Part shown: positions 10,720 through 22,040 of the stretch, piece by piece
Numbering within the stretch: position 1 is the stretch's first letter
Layout: each line of letters opens with the position of its first letter
Source of the DNA: Hymenopus coronatus
Lineage: Eukaryota > Arthropoda > Insecta > Mantodea > Hymenopodidae
Reading direction: 5' to 3'
Assembly (NCBI GenBank): GCA_030762935.1
Contig: CM060900.1
Location: 287,078,784-287,142,783 of the forward strand
DNA: 64,000 nucleotides
Notes under the pieces: generated by a model
The model's input: the letters and a program-made list of their open reading frames with translations, nothing else
Told to the model about the DNA's origin: nothing
Database searches by the model: none
Position numbers and translations under genes: made by a program

Positions 10720-11368
10720 CTATTTTAATTCAGATATTTCCTGGCTACGCTGTGACATCTCTTGTACATTTTGGAGTTGTGCGGAGGCTATTTGTGAGAC
10801 TTGGTTTCGCACATCACCTAATTTCCTTACGTTTGATTGGTCCCCTTGTTCTAAAGTTTCCTTGACTGCACTAATGTCAGTCGTTAACCGTGTTTCCAGT
10901 TTTTGGTGACTCTGCTCCATAGCCTCACAATTGGCCTTCACCAACTCGTGCATATTACTTAACATTTCAGTTCGCTCCTCTCCATTGTTTTGAAATTTCA
11001 CCCTGCATCCTGTGTTCTAACCTCGATAGAGCTGATCTAGTGGAGGCCAAATAAGTAGTTGTCCCCACTATTTCTCCTCTTATTCACCCTTGTGACTCTA
11101 CTAATTCACGAGTAAGTGAGCCTACTCGTTCTTCTACCAGTTTTATCACTGTTTCCCTATTACTTTCAATTTCTGCCTGCTGCAATTCTAAGCTGTTGTT
11201 TATCTCATTCATGCTGCAGGTTTGCTGCTCTAGCCTCTGATTTATGGACGCGGTGTACTGTTCAAATTTACTATTTTGAACTTCCAATTTTTCATCAAAT
11301 TTCTCACTTACTGCCGCAGTCTGTAGTTCAAATTTTGTATTTATGCTAGCCGATAGTTGCTGGAACAT
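10720..11368 (-). pseudogene. Gypsy gag N-terminal coiled-coil region
   Basis: Two minus-strand frames (11084-11368 and 10720-11001) encode Gln/Glu/Ser-rich heptad-like sequence. Examples are INQRLEQQTCSMNEINNSLE and QQAEIESNRETVIKLVEERV, then METRLTTDISAVKETLEQ-type repeats. This looks like a long coiled coil upstream of the capsid-like part of gag, where it would drive particle assembly. Stops separate the two pieces and a further stop precedes 10677. Homology is not recognisable beyond coiled-coil character; the assignment rests on position and orientation. Confidence 0.5.
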
Positions 11369-12013
11369 ATTTTGCTGCTTATGAGCTACGCTATTCTCTA
11401 TACCAGGTACTTGAATTTTCTGACTGACATTATCCTGTTTATTATCCCTGCCTCTACCTTTTTTAGAGTTATCTATTCTACAGCATGCGATTCTCCCCTT
11501 TATACATCCTTTTCTATGCTACCTACACTTTCTATTGGTTCCCTTATATTGCTTCCCTGCTCTGAATTCTCCATCCTGACAATTACTCTGTTGCTTCTCA
11601 GTTTCGTACAAAAGAAAAAATAAAACAAATCTTACTACTTAACCCTTACACTAAACAATCAAACATAAATACAAAAAAAAACCAACATAAATACAATTAT
11701 ATCACCACCTTGTACACTTTTATTTATACATGCGCAAGGAATCTAAACCAATAACAAATTTTTAACTTACGTTTTTCTGCTCTGTAGAGGCATGTAGAGG
11801 TCAAAAAAATAAAAAATAATCCAACACTTTCATTTTAATTGGGGGGGGGGTTGTTGTACTGGAATCAGAACTTCTTGGAACGTGGCATTCTTTCTTGAGG
11901 GAGGCTTTATGACGCACTCGTAGTTGACTGCCTGCTCCGCTGCTCGGCGTGTTTCTCGACGTTGTTGATATTTTAACGGTGTGAAGGTTGGCGCTCTGAG
12001 GATAATCAGAAGC

Positions 12014-12031
12014 CTAACACGTTGGGTGCCA
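12014..12031 (-). promoter_or_regulatory. Putative tRNA primer-binding site
   Basis: On the minus strand TGGCACCCAACGTGTT sits upstream of gag. TGGCGCCCAACGTGGG-type sites complementary to tRNA-Lys are common primer-binding sites in retroelements; this copy has a few differences. It would mark the inner end of a 5' LTR lying to the right (12032 onward). Confidence 0.45.
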
Positions 12032-12969
12032 TATAATATGTGCCTGTTTGTTCGGGATCGGGAGTGAAATCTCCGAGAGGTGATAGGAATTTAAACGGAA
12101 TCCGATCATCACGTACCTTAATGTTGATTTCTACTCACACTGTAGATCGGCGAGAGCATGAACGTCTTGTTTGTTGCTTTCTCAGGGGTGGTGTATTCTC
12201 ATCGACGCCTTTCCTGTGGACTGGGTTCCTGGGTACTGAGCAAAACTCACCATTTACTTTTTCACCAAACACTGATTTTGTTTAAATAGTTCCCACCTAC
12301 AGCCCGAACCGAAAAGAGACACACTTATCAGTTTCTTATCGGACCTTGTTTCATAATGAAACTCCGTTCACCGCTCTGTATCGCCGTGCGAGACATGGTT
12401 TCAATTATTTGGGTTTAGGCCTCTTTTGAAGTCACATGAGGGCCTTCACCGACACATACTTTCCCTACACATACAAGCCGAAGCGTGTGATGTAAGTCCC
12501 ACAGGGACCTAAACCCGGCATGGACTTCACCTATCAATAGTAGGAGCTGAACGGTTCTCCCTGTTGGAGTGCAGAGTCTGACATCTTGAAATTCAACCCC
12601 CTCCCACTCTCAACATTTTTTTCGAAATTTCTCGACTTTCTTGTTACAGTACAAGGTTCTCATTTCCCAAAAATATTATTTGTGTTAAATAAAATATTAT
12701 TTGTGTGCTTGACACACCCATGGCCTCAAGGCAAAACCCCTTTTTCTAACTGTATCTACTCCTCACTTCTGGAGTAATTGTCATCAGCTCAGGAATGCAC
12801 TTAAGCGCGTTATCTGGCAAAATCAGCCAAGCATGAATATTTGCCGTCACTTTTAGCATATCTCGCTACCTTGGTTTTTCCTTGAATTTACATTTCAAAG
12901 GTCTGTTCGTTACATTTCAACATCTGTCCGTTCTATAATATTAGTATTGACTTTAGTTATAATTTATAG

Positions 12970-13050
<81 letters not shown>

Positions 13051-13234
13051 CATATATCTTATCGTGCTTATTTATTTACATCGCTTTTGTGGTGACGCGT
13101 AAATACGGGCTCAAGTTGTGTGGAGTGAAATAAATTTTGATAAGTTTTTTGTCTGAGAAAGACGTTAATTAGCGTCATTCCTAATATTTAATTACTTTAA
13201 TTTCAGTCAAAGTGCTCGGTGGTTTTTAAGAGCA
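12032..13234. other. Probable 5' LTR region of the Gypsy relic and flank, with (TA)n
   Basis: No gene. If the primer-binding site is right, part of this stretch is LTR. It contains a TA dinucleotide microsatellite at about 12973-13047, and a 24-base sequence (13090-13113) identical to 7673-7696 at the other end of the relic. The ORF at 12040-12285 has no recognisable content. Confidence 0.35.
12973..13047. repeat. (TA)n microsatellite
   Basis: About 37 TA units, degenerating to TACATACATATAT at the right end. Confidence 0.95.
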
Positions 13235-13238
13235 TTAA

Positions 13239-14107
13239 GGGGGGACGTAGTCTAAAAATGGGGCATTTTTCATTTTTTTTAATTCAATAATTAATTGTTA
13301 ATACATTCAGATTTATGCTCCCAAAGTTTCATGACCTAATTCGATTTCTTTGTGGTCCAAATAAATTAAAAAAATTAGGACGCCCACTTTTTGTTTTGCT
13401 TGCTTGATTATCAGCTTTCTCTACATTTCTAACAGCAAACATAGTTATAAATATTTAGAAGGTACGTTTCTTTAGTTTCTGACGAGAAAGAAGAAGGTGA
13501 CTCAGTTATGGTAAATTAGGCAGTATCTAATGTATGTAGATCACTCCCTAAATAAACAGATCAAACATAATTTTCTTTTCTCATTTTGTCACGTTTATAA
13601 TTTTTCACACTTATGTGTCTTTTTCTTGGAAACTATTTGAGATATTGCAATGAAATTTTGTACACACATATTTCAGTCTGCAATGAGTATTCTGGAATAG
13701 CTGGTTTTCTTTTGATTTTGATTACATAGGTATTGATCTATGAAATAAATAATAATTTGAAATAAAAAAACTCTCAGACCTAGAAGATTACTTTAAAAAT
13801 CATTGAAAGGAGATAGTGAAAAATATTCTGCGCCAAAATATAGCATCATTTTAATACTTTATGTACACTTGTTTTCAAGCAACTTCACCAAAGGGATACT
13901 AAGAAAAAGATACATACGTTTTTTGATGTTTTGACAATTCCAATGTAGAGTAATTTCTTTATTTGTTAACAAATTTACTTATAAAATAGCAGAGTCACAG
14001 AAAATATAAAGACAAATTAACTGTGCAAAATTTCATTGCTTTAGAACAGCAACTATGTCCACGGTAGCATTTTTGTTGTGTCGAGGTATTTCTGCCTACG
14101 TTCCCCC
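13239..14107. mobile_element. Non-autonomous TTAA element (piggyBac-type MITE), 869 bp
   Basis: TTAA at 13235-13238 and 14108-14111 flank terminal inverted repeats GGGGGGACGTAG (left) and, reverse-complemented, GGGGGAACGTAG (right). Inside, the motif GCAATGAAATTTTG occurs in both orientations (about 13653 forward; about 14030 reverse), so the inverted symmetry goes beyond the tips. The interior is AT-rich and non-coding. TTAA duplication is the signature of piggyBac-superfamily transposition. The G-rich tips differ from the two coding piggyBac elements in this window, so a different transposase probably mobilised it. Confidence 0.75.
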
Positions 14108-14289
14108 TTAATGAATCTAGAAAATGATTTGATTTGCAGTGTCTTACAAACGCCATTCTCACCATAACAGCAACAAGCTAAAACTGACCTGTTAACATTT
14201 GATCGACCCACTCGTCATTTCTCATTTTATCTTGAAAAAAAGAAAAAGACAAAGAAAATCAGGGCAGTTACATTTTAAAAATACATGGT

Positions 14290-16180
14290 ATAGAGAATAC
14301 ACATGGTGCGGCAGTATTTATCTACAAAAACTTTTCTTTTGGGCCTGTGCTTTATTAGGAGTGAAGGAAAACATTTGAAATACTACAGGTTTTGGAGATT
14401 TGTAAAGCCAAAACGTGTTTTTCATAAGTATACAGATTCAAAAGCATTTAAAATGTGCATTACAACTAAAGCATCTCGAGAGGAACTTGAACTCAATTCG
14501 ATACGTCACAGGAATCAGCTGCGCTAGGTATTAAAATATTTAGTGACAATATGCGTTTAATATAGGACATTTATGACACTTGTCATTATGGCTACTCTAC
14601 TTTTAGGAAAACAGGAGTTAGCACTTCGAGAAAATGATGAGAGTGTTTCATCAGATAATCGCGGTAATTTCAAAGAACAACTTAACACGCTGCTGTCTGT
14701 ATGTTCTAATGAACTTAATTATAACAGAATCAAATTGGTGTTCAGCAGCGACTCAAAGATAATGTAGAATGAAATAACTGAATGTATTACAGCTAACATA
14801 TATGAACAAATACGGAAGAAAGTAAATGAAACTGATTCTTTTTCCGTACAAGTCGACGATACAACCGAAATCTCTCAAACTGGCAGTGTTCTTGTTATGA
14901 GGTTTGTAAATTTTTAGCCTTTATGACATGATTGCCGATCGTACTGCACAAGCATTTTTTGAACTATTAGATAATTCATTACAACAATTCGACCATCGTA
15001 ATAAACTAATAGGTAAGAGTTATGATGGTCCAGTCACTTAAATGGTTTAATGTGATAGTGAGAGATGAAGTTCCTTAGGATATTTTCATTCGTTGTTTAG
15101 TACATCGTTTGTATTTAGTTCTGTCAAACAGTTGTAAAAATATTTCCACCTGCCGAATATTTTTTGCAAACATAAGTGGCATTCCATATTTCTTTCACAA
15201 CTCAGGTAAATGTAACTATGTTCTTAAATCGAAAATGCGAAGGAGAATTCCCGGAGCTGTGGAAACAAGATGGACATCAAACTCCAAAATTGTCGCAACA
15301 GTTGTAGAAAATTGGAAGGAGTTAAAAGAGGAAATAGTAAACAACCCTGCATTCAACAGCATCCGTGAATGTAGAGGTTTCTTGGGCGAAACTCGTGATT
15401 TTTAATTTAATTTTTGGCTCTTATTTTTCATGTTATAGGCATTCATTTAGCTGATGTTCTGTATGAATTTCTACAAATGAAGTTTTTGGGCATACATTAT
15501 TGTGCACTTAAAATTCAACACACATAATTTGGTAACCAGAAAAAGAAATTAGGAGTACTGCGCTTACTTATTTCGTGTTGCAAAAATGCAAAATAATTCC
15601 GATCATAAAAATGCAATGCCAAATTATCCAACGAGGACTTTTTTTTTCTGAAATGTAAGTATTCATTTTATGAAATAATTGATCATATCGTATCGCAAAA
15701 AAATACTAGATTTCAAGATTTGCAAAAAAAACTAACGTTTTCATCGCTGTTAGACAGTACTAAATTTAAGGAGAATTCGCTGGACTTTCCTTCATCTGCT
15801 CTATATAGTTTAATTCAATGTTACCCAACTATATTAAGGAACCTCAAGTCTACAAAATGAGCTAGCACTGTTTTATGCAGATCTCGATTATAGTGATATT
15901 AGTATTTTAAAGGCTTTAAAAATCGGCAAAATGATGTTCATGATATATTCAGGATATATTCTGTGTTCTTTGTTCGCTTGTAGTATCTCTAGAGTGTCTG
16001 TGGAAAGAAGTTTCTCGTACCTGAAAAGCACAAACTTACTTGAGGAACACAATTTCACAACTGTTGTCATCTATGGCCAGCTTTTTTGTACGTAGAAAGC
16101 TTGGAAGTTAGTGATACAAAAAAGAACAATGATACAATTATAACTATGGTTCAGAATATAAATTGATTAATTGGATAATA
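14290..16180 (+). pseudogene. hAT transposase relic (ZMYM1-like / DUF4371 group)
   Basis: Plus-strand pieces in family order: KASREELELNSIRHRNQLR region (14303-14527), LLLGKQELALRENDESVSSD and NRGNFKEQLNTLLS (14573-14767), then SFSVQVDDTTEISQTGSVLV (about 14840-14895, the RNase-H-like Asp segment), LVHRLYLVLSN (15100), ETRWTSNSKIVATVVENWKE (15260), ADVLYEFLQ-like (15450), and the C-terminal dimerisation block SVERSFSYLKSTNLLEEHNF (about 15995-16060). This order matches the hAT family that includes ZMYM1-like proteins. Many stops and shifts mean it is long dead. Terminal repeats were not found. Confidence 0.75.
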
Positions 16181-16189
16181 TTGTAATCC

Positions 16190-17230
16190 TCAACAAAAGT
16201 GCGTCTATAGCATTTGTAGACATAGAGTAAGCGTTTGATAATGCAAAATGGGGGGAAATATTTAAATGCTTAAAGAATTAGTAGTGAAATCTAAAGATGT
16301 CAAAATCATTTTGAATTTATATATGGATGGAAAAGCAAATACAAGCTGCAAAAATAGTCAGCAAATAGTCGATGTAAATGAAGTTATAAGTGAAGGATAA
16401 TCATTATCACCAATATTCTTCAATGTATACATATAAAGAATACTATATGAAATGGTTTCAGAAATTGATGGAGGTATAGATATCAGGGATTTAAAAGTAA
16501 TGTGCTATAATTTTCTGATGATATTGCAATTTTAAGGGAAAACAAAAGAGATTTAGAAGCGTTTTAATAGATCGGAATATGCACTAAAATAATTATCACT
16601 TACATAATAAATTGAAAGCATAAATTTTGACTTGTAGGAAAAAAGGAAATAATAAAATATAATTAGATTAAAAGGAAAATTATTAGATGAAGATGAAAGA
16701 TCTCAATATTTATGTAGCAAAATAGTATCTGATGGACGAATTAAAACTAAATTAATAATATAATATACAAATCAAAACTTTAAAATTTGTAACTTGGTGG
16801 TACGAGAAAATGCTGAAAATTAGTTGAACAGATAAAGTTACCAATTATGAAGTTTATGTGATAGCAAAAGTAAAACAGAGAAATTGGGAACCCAATAAAA
16901 AGAAGAATAACATTAATAGGATATTTATGAACACAAGAAGATATTTTTGTAATTATAATTTAAGGTGCAATTCATGGAAAGAATAACAAAGATAGACCAA
17001 GTCTACACTGCACGGAACAAATTAAGAACGTCTTGAAGTACGAAACATACGATGAATTAGAAAGGAGAGCACAGAGAAGATCTGAACTGAGAATCGCACC
17101 AAACAAATCCATGGATTGATTACTAAAGAATGAGAGATCTAAAGAGAGTATAGAAAATTAAAGAGGAAGGCAGAGAAAATATCAGAATGGAGAATCGCTG
17201 CAAACGAATTAAAGAATTGATGACTACATA
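16190..17230 (+). pseudogene. LINE reverse transcriptase relic, 3' part
   Basis: Plus-strand translation over broken frames gives AFDNAKWGEIFKCLK (16225, the palm A motif), ILNLYMDGKA, SLSPIFFNVYI (16395, motif B), FSDDIAIL-like (16510, motif C, with the frame disturbed) and DEDERSQYLCSKIVSDGRI (16690). It ends with RPSLHCTEQIKNVLKY and DELERRAQRRSELRIAPN (17000-17095), the conserved C-terminal tail seen after RT in several LINEs. The final ~60 bases are repeated imperfectly about 100 bases later (17162-17225). Very AT-rich and highly decayed. Confidence 0.65.
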
Positions 17231-18487
17231 AGATCAGCTCCAATCAGCGATTTCTCTTCTCTGCGATGACAACAATAAACGTTCTCTGAAAGTATGATCA
17301 ACACACATTTCATTTAACTGTTTAAATTTGTCAATGTTGCCCATCGTGACAGGCTTTGATTTGTCATAGTTTCTGCAATAAATCTTGAGCAGTTCCGTGC
17401 GTTACAGACTGACATTCTCAATACATCTGTTCTTGGATAAACCAAAGCAACACAATGATGAGTGGTTTTAAATATGAGTTTTGATCACATAATTCGCTAG
17501 AGAAAACACAGAGAAATAAGTTATTACAGAAAATGCTATTTAAGACCACATGCATAGGTATCCAAGAATTCAACCGCAAAAATTGGGAGGATTATAGAAG
17601 GATCCTAAGTAAACACTTTGAGATAGGGAGCCTAATGTACGTTTTGCCAAATGTCAAAGTTATGGCATGTTTTCTGGATCGCATATCAGTGACCCTGGTT
17701 CAAAAGTCGTGAATGTAGGTGCCCTATTTTCAATAGAAATGCCTAATGTGTACGCCAGTAGTCGAAGTAATGCGATGTTGGTGCACAATCAACACGATAT
17801 TTAAAACTAACGGACTTACAATTTTGGCAAAGTTGTTTCTTCTTTGAGAGAGTGCACGCTACTGATAACCGTTCGGTAGATTTCAGATCACATACAATAA
17901 GTTAGAGCGGTCCGCTATACATCCTGGTGGGAGAATCGGTATAACGCTGGTCATGAAGCCCAAGATACTAAGATCGCATCGCTCTCTGAAATTTTCATTG
18001 TGAGTGTGTTTGCTTCTTTTTTTTAACTTTGTTTTGTTTTTCAAAGAGGTACACAATTTTATCAGCACCAATACCCCCTTTTTGTACAAGTTAAATTCGT
18101 GAACAAATTACCCTCAAAATATGAATAAAATCTCTATAGCGTCCAATATTCAATACAGTAATTGTTTCTCAAGGAACCTGCGTAGATTAAATTTAATAAA
18201 ACAATTGAGTTTGTTGAAAACACTGATTTAATACATACTTTTAAACGTAGAAAATAAACTATAATATTATATACCTATGTAATAATAATGATGATAGTTA
18301 TGATTATTATGCTCGTAGTGGTGACAATTATAATGATGATAATCGCTTGTGAAGACAAAGGACGTTTCCATTCCGCCAAATAAGATAGAAGGTTTAAATG
18401 ATTTCTTTACCAACATACTATAAGTTCCTACGACCGCTCCATGTCTGAATGATGTACCTGATACCGTTTATAAAATATATTGTCACA
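17231..18487. other. AT-rich intergenic/intronic sequence, nothing recognised
   Basis: No coding pattern, repeat family or RNA gene could be supported. The short ORF at 17883-18089 has no family resemblance. Confidence 0.5.
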
Positions 18488-18506
18488 TTAATCCTGCTGT
18501 TCTGTT

Positions 18507-18711
18507 CGGGTCTATATGACCCGATATCACAGCTGTTCTCATTATATATTTCTCATTTAATCAGGCACTTTTATGAAATTTAATGACTTTGTCCAATGAT
18601 ATATCATCATTTTCTGGTTAAAAATTTGTTACAAAATTTTGAATAGTTTTCTTTTAAATAGTGTTTGTTACATTTGTACTGTTCGGGTCATTATGACCCG
18701 ATACCAAATTT
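18507..18711. repeat. Subterminal palindromes of the piggyBac element
   Basis: CGGGTCTATATGACCCG (18507-18523) and TTCGGGTCATTATGACCCGA (about 18691-18710) lie inside the left end. A third, CGGGTCATGTTGACCC (22047-22062), lies inside the right end. Their repetition near both tips suggests transposase-binding sites; that role is inference. Confidence 0.7.
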
Positions 18712-18849
18712 CTGTAACACCTGTCACTGTTGCCAGTGTTATAATGCATTATTGAATTAGCATGATATTACTGTTACAACAATGTACATGTTCTTGTTAC
18801 ACAGTTATATTTTGCATTATTTCGAAGGCTGCTTGTCAGTTTGAGTTTA

Positions 18850-20445
18850 GACACCATAGCAAGAAGAATATTGAGTGAAGCATTTGCTAATGCCTCCAAT
18901 AGTGAGTCTATTTCCGAATTTGAAAACCACACAAGTAATGCAAGTGAAAGTGATAGTTTTGACGACGATACTACATTCTTCAAACAGGCAGTGGTAAAAA
19001 AACTATAATTTTTAAAAATAAAACTATTGAATTGAAGTTACAACCACCTCTACAATGTGGCCGTCACTCCGCTTCAAATGTCATCAAGAAGACACCAGGA
19101 ATTGCAAGGTATGCAACCAATAGAATAAGCAACATAAAAAGTTCCTTTGAAGCTATATTTCATGAGGCGCTTGAAAAAGAAATAATAGAAATGACAAATA
19201 TAGAGGGACACAGAGTTCATGGTGAGCAGTGGGAAAATATTGATAGAAATATTTTTCAAGCCTATTTAGCGATTCTGTTTCTTGCTGGGGTATATCGATA
19301 TCATGGGGAGTCAGCAAAAAGCCTGTGGGATAAGGAAACTGGCAGGAACATATTTCGGGCAACAATGTCACTTGAAACTTTCTGTAACATGATGCGTGTT
19401 TTGCGGTTTGATAAGAGGTCTACTAGAGAAGAAAGGCGACTTAGTCATAAATTTGCTCCTTTTCGCAGCATTTGGGGAAAATTGGTAGAAGTACTTCTTA
19501 AAATATATAATCCTGCAGAAAATGCAACAGTTAATGAACATCTGTAACAGTGGGATTTAGAGGACAAACAATTCAAACAATACATTACTTCTAAACCCGC
19601 AAAATACGGGATAAAGATATGGTATCTTTGTGACAGCGATACATCGTATCTTCTAAAAGCACAAGTGTGCACAGGAAAACGAACAAGGAGCAGCACCGGA
19701 AAAAAAACAAGGTATGAGGGTATTGTGCGATCTTACATATGAGCTGAGTGGCTAAAATGTAATTTCTGACAACTTTTTTTACTTCATACAACTTAGGGCA
19801 GCTGAAACGAAAATTGACGATGTTGGGGACTGTACGTAAATACAAGCAGGAACTTCCACAACAAATGAACGGAAAAGTACATAGTTCTACGTTTTACTTC
19901 ATAAATGATACTGCAGTAGTCAATTATATTGCAAAGAATAAGAAAAATGTAGTAATCATGAGGACACTACACCATAATATTCAAATAAGCAACAGGGACG
20001 ACAAGAAGCCACAAATGATTTTGGATTATAATGCTAGTAAAGGAACTGTAGATACACTAGATCTATCAGTAAGTACATATACCTGCAAAAGGAAAACAAA
20101 TTGGTGGCCAATGATCGTTTTCTATAACATTCTTCATGTTTCTACTTTCAATGCGTATATCTTATGGACTGCCATAAACCCTAAATGGAATATGAACAAA
20201 TTGCCAAAAAGACGAGTATTTCTAGAAGAACTTGGGAAACTTCTTATAAAGGAACATATCACATCCAGAAAATATTTTCCAAGGACAGAAGAATTGTTAA
20301 AAATGGTGAAGAAAATTCAAGCCCATGAAAATGTAGCCAAGATATCATAACTGCGTCAGAAAGAAAAACTGTAAAACGTGCAGGGTGTAGATTTTGTCCA
20401 TCGAAAAATGACAACACAAACATGCTATGTGGAAAGCATAGTAAA
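18850..20445 (+). pseudogene. piggyBac transposase, broken
   Basis: Order on the plus strand: acidic N-terminus with AFANASNSESISEFENH and SDSFDDDTTFF (18880-18975); core frame 19032-19547 with FQAYLAILFLAGVYRY, LWDKETGRNIFRATMS and FCNMMRVLRFDKR; NATVNEHL then a stop, where the first catalytic Asp of the usual TVDEQL is Asn; QYITSKPAKYGIKIWYLCDS (19575-19630); VISDNFFYFIQL (about 19755), keeping the second Asp; a frameshift near 19812; then 19814-20350 with GTVRKYKQELP, KKPQMILDYNASKGTVDTLD and RKTNWWPMIVFYNILH. A Cys-rich end CRFCPSKNDNTNMLCGKH follows a stop. Normal product: DDE/D cut-and-paste transposase. It is inactivated by D-to-N, stops and a frameshift. Confidence 0.9.
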
Positions 20446-20694
20446 CACATTTGTAAAGTATACGTTACTTTTTGCGTCCAGACTGTTCTTTCTGGGGAAT
20501 AATATCTGTCAAATTTGTATTCAGTAATTATTGTAATATTATATTAAATATGTTTTCAATAGTTCCATATAATATAAAGTAATTCATTGTTCAGAATGGT
20601 TAAAGTTGTTTCTAATAAGTAAGAATAATAATAAAAAGTACAATATTTTGTCTTATTCATGATTCATTTTATCTGATTCTACTGAATTATAATA

Positions 20695-22040
20695 CAGGGC
20701 TATATAAATGAATATCGGGGTTTTAACTCTTTATAATATTTATTACATTCAACTTAAAGTTATGAATGATATGTCAAATGAAAAAGCAACTCAAACAGTT
20801 TTACCAAGAAGCTTATAAATGTTCAATGTGACTACCCTTTGTTACACGGCACACATCAAGTCTATAGCCAAGTTCTTCCCAAACGTTGATAAGTGTGTAT
20901 TCAATAACTGTAGCAACAGCTGCTTCAATCCGGTTTCTTAATTCAAGGAGGTCAGCTGGTAGAGGAGGCACGTACACACGATCCTTGATGAAGCCCCAAA
21001 GGTAAAAATCGCATGGTGCTATGTCAGGAGAACGTGGAGGCCATGCTTAGCAAGCCCTGTCATTGGGGCCCTTGTGGCCTATCCAGCGCTCGGGTACAGT
21101 GACGTTCAACCAATCGCGTACTTCGTTATGCCAGTGAGGTGACGCACCATCTTGCTGGAAAATGAAGTGCTCTGGCTCATTTTCTTCCAACTGAGGGAAG
21201 CGCCATTGCTCTAGTGTATCAAGGTAAGAAGTGCCAGTTACAGCAGGTTCACCAAAAACGAAAGGCCCATAAACTTTTCGCCGGGATACGGCATAAAAAA
21301 CATTCACTTTAGGGGAATCTCGTTGCATTTTTACCATCTCGTGAGGATTTTCTGAGCCCCAGATGCACACATAATGAGTGTTAACATGTCCACTAAGGTG
21401 AAAAGTCGATTCATCACTAAAGACAACACGATCCACAAAATCGTCATGAAACAACATGTCGTTTGCGAATTTGGCACGTAATCCGTGGTCTGTCGGCTTT
21501 AGAGCCTGTAATAACCGAAAACGGTAAGGATGTAGCAGTAAGCGTTTTATTACAACTTTCCAAACAGTCGACACAGGAACTTGTAATTCACGACTAGCTT
21601 TCCGGACTGATTTCTTTGGGCTACGAGTGAACGACTCTCTCACTCGCTCAACAGTTTCTTCACTTATTCCTGGTCGTCCCGTGTTCTTCCTTTTACAAAG
21701 GAAGCCGGTATCTTCAAACTGATTATACCAGCTACGAATGTTTTTATCACTAGGGGGATCACAACCGAACTTACTACAGAACGCACGTTGCACAGTAACT
21801 ACAAATTCGATCTTTGCAAACTGCAAAACACAAAGCGTTTTCTGTTTACTAGTCGCCATCTTTGCTACTACCGCTGTCTTGCGGATTGCGGCAGAAACAT
21901 TGCTCGCACATGCGCACCTGTGCCAACAAACAAAACTGTTTGAGTTGCTTTTTCATTTGACATATCATTTATAACTGTAAGTTGAATGTAATACATATTA
22001 TAAAGAGTTACAACTCCGATATTAATTTATATACACCCTG
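20695..22040 (-). mobile_element. Tc1/mariner-superfamily element with ~110-bp TIRs, nested in piggyBac
   Basis: A TA dinucleotide occurs at 20693-20694 and 22041-22042. Terminal repeats start CAGGGCTATATAAATGAATA (left) and, as the complement, CAGGGTGTATATAAATTAAT (right). They stay alignable for about 110 bp, through TATTACATTCAACTTA and GATATGTCAAATGAAAAAGC, to ACTCAAACAGTTTT. A transposase of 349 codons fills the interior on the minus strand. Because it interrupts the piggyBac 3' region, it is younger than that element. It is the best-preserved transposon in the window. Confidence 0.9.
20813..21859 (-). pseudogene. Tc1/mariner-superfamily transposase, one in-frame stop
   Basis: The ATG at 21859 (MATSKQKTLCVLQFAKIEF) opens a frame of 270 codons to a TAA at 21047-21049. 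The same frame then continues without breaks to the natural stop at 20813-20815, about 348 residues in all. Domains: N-terminal HTH (residues 1-130; SWYNQFEDTGFLCKRK, GRPGISEETVERVRESFTRS, VPVSTVWKVVIKRLLLHPYR), then the DDE nuclease: DRVVFSDESTFHLSG (first Asp), HFIFQQDGASPHW (second Asp), and after the stop RSPDIAPCDFYLWGFIKDRV (third acidic residue). This group usually has (C)FAWPPRSPD at the stop site, so only one codon seems lost. It acts on its own TIRs at TA targets. Confidence 0.9.

Larger units (their letters stand above)
7673..12031 (-). mobile_element. Gypsy-type LTR retrotransposon relic with most of pol deleted
   Basis: Minus strand, from the right: a primer-binding-site-like sequence (12014-12031), gag coiled coil (11368-10720), gag core (10677-9558), protease-like linker (about 9480-9205), RT N-terminal edge (9201-8880), then directly the integrase C-terminal end (about 8870-8676). 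The catalytic RT, RNase H and integrase core are missing, which points to a large internal deletion joining pol ends near 8880-8900. About 1 kb between 8676 and 7673 is AT-rich and could hold the 3' LTR. I could not align two matching LTRs by eye. A mariner lies immediately to the left. Confidence 0.65.

Noticed and set aside
7673..13113. 24-bp repeat as a Gypsy target-site duplication
   Set aside because: Far longer than the 4-6 bp made by Gypsy integrases, so kept only as an unexplained repeat.
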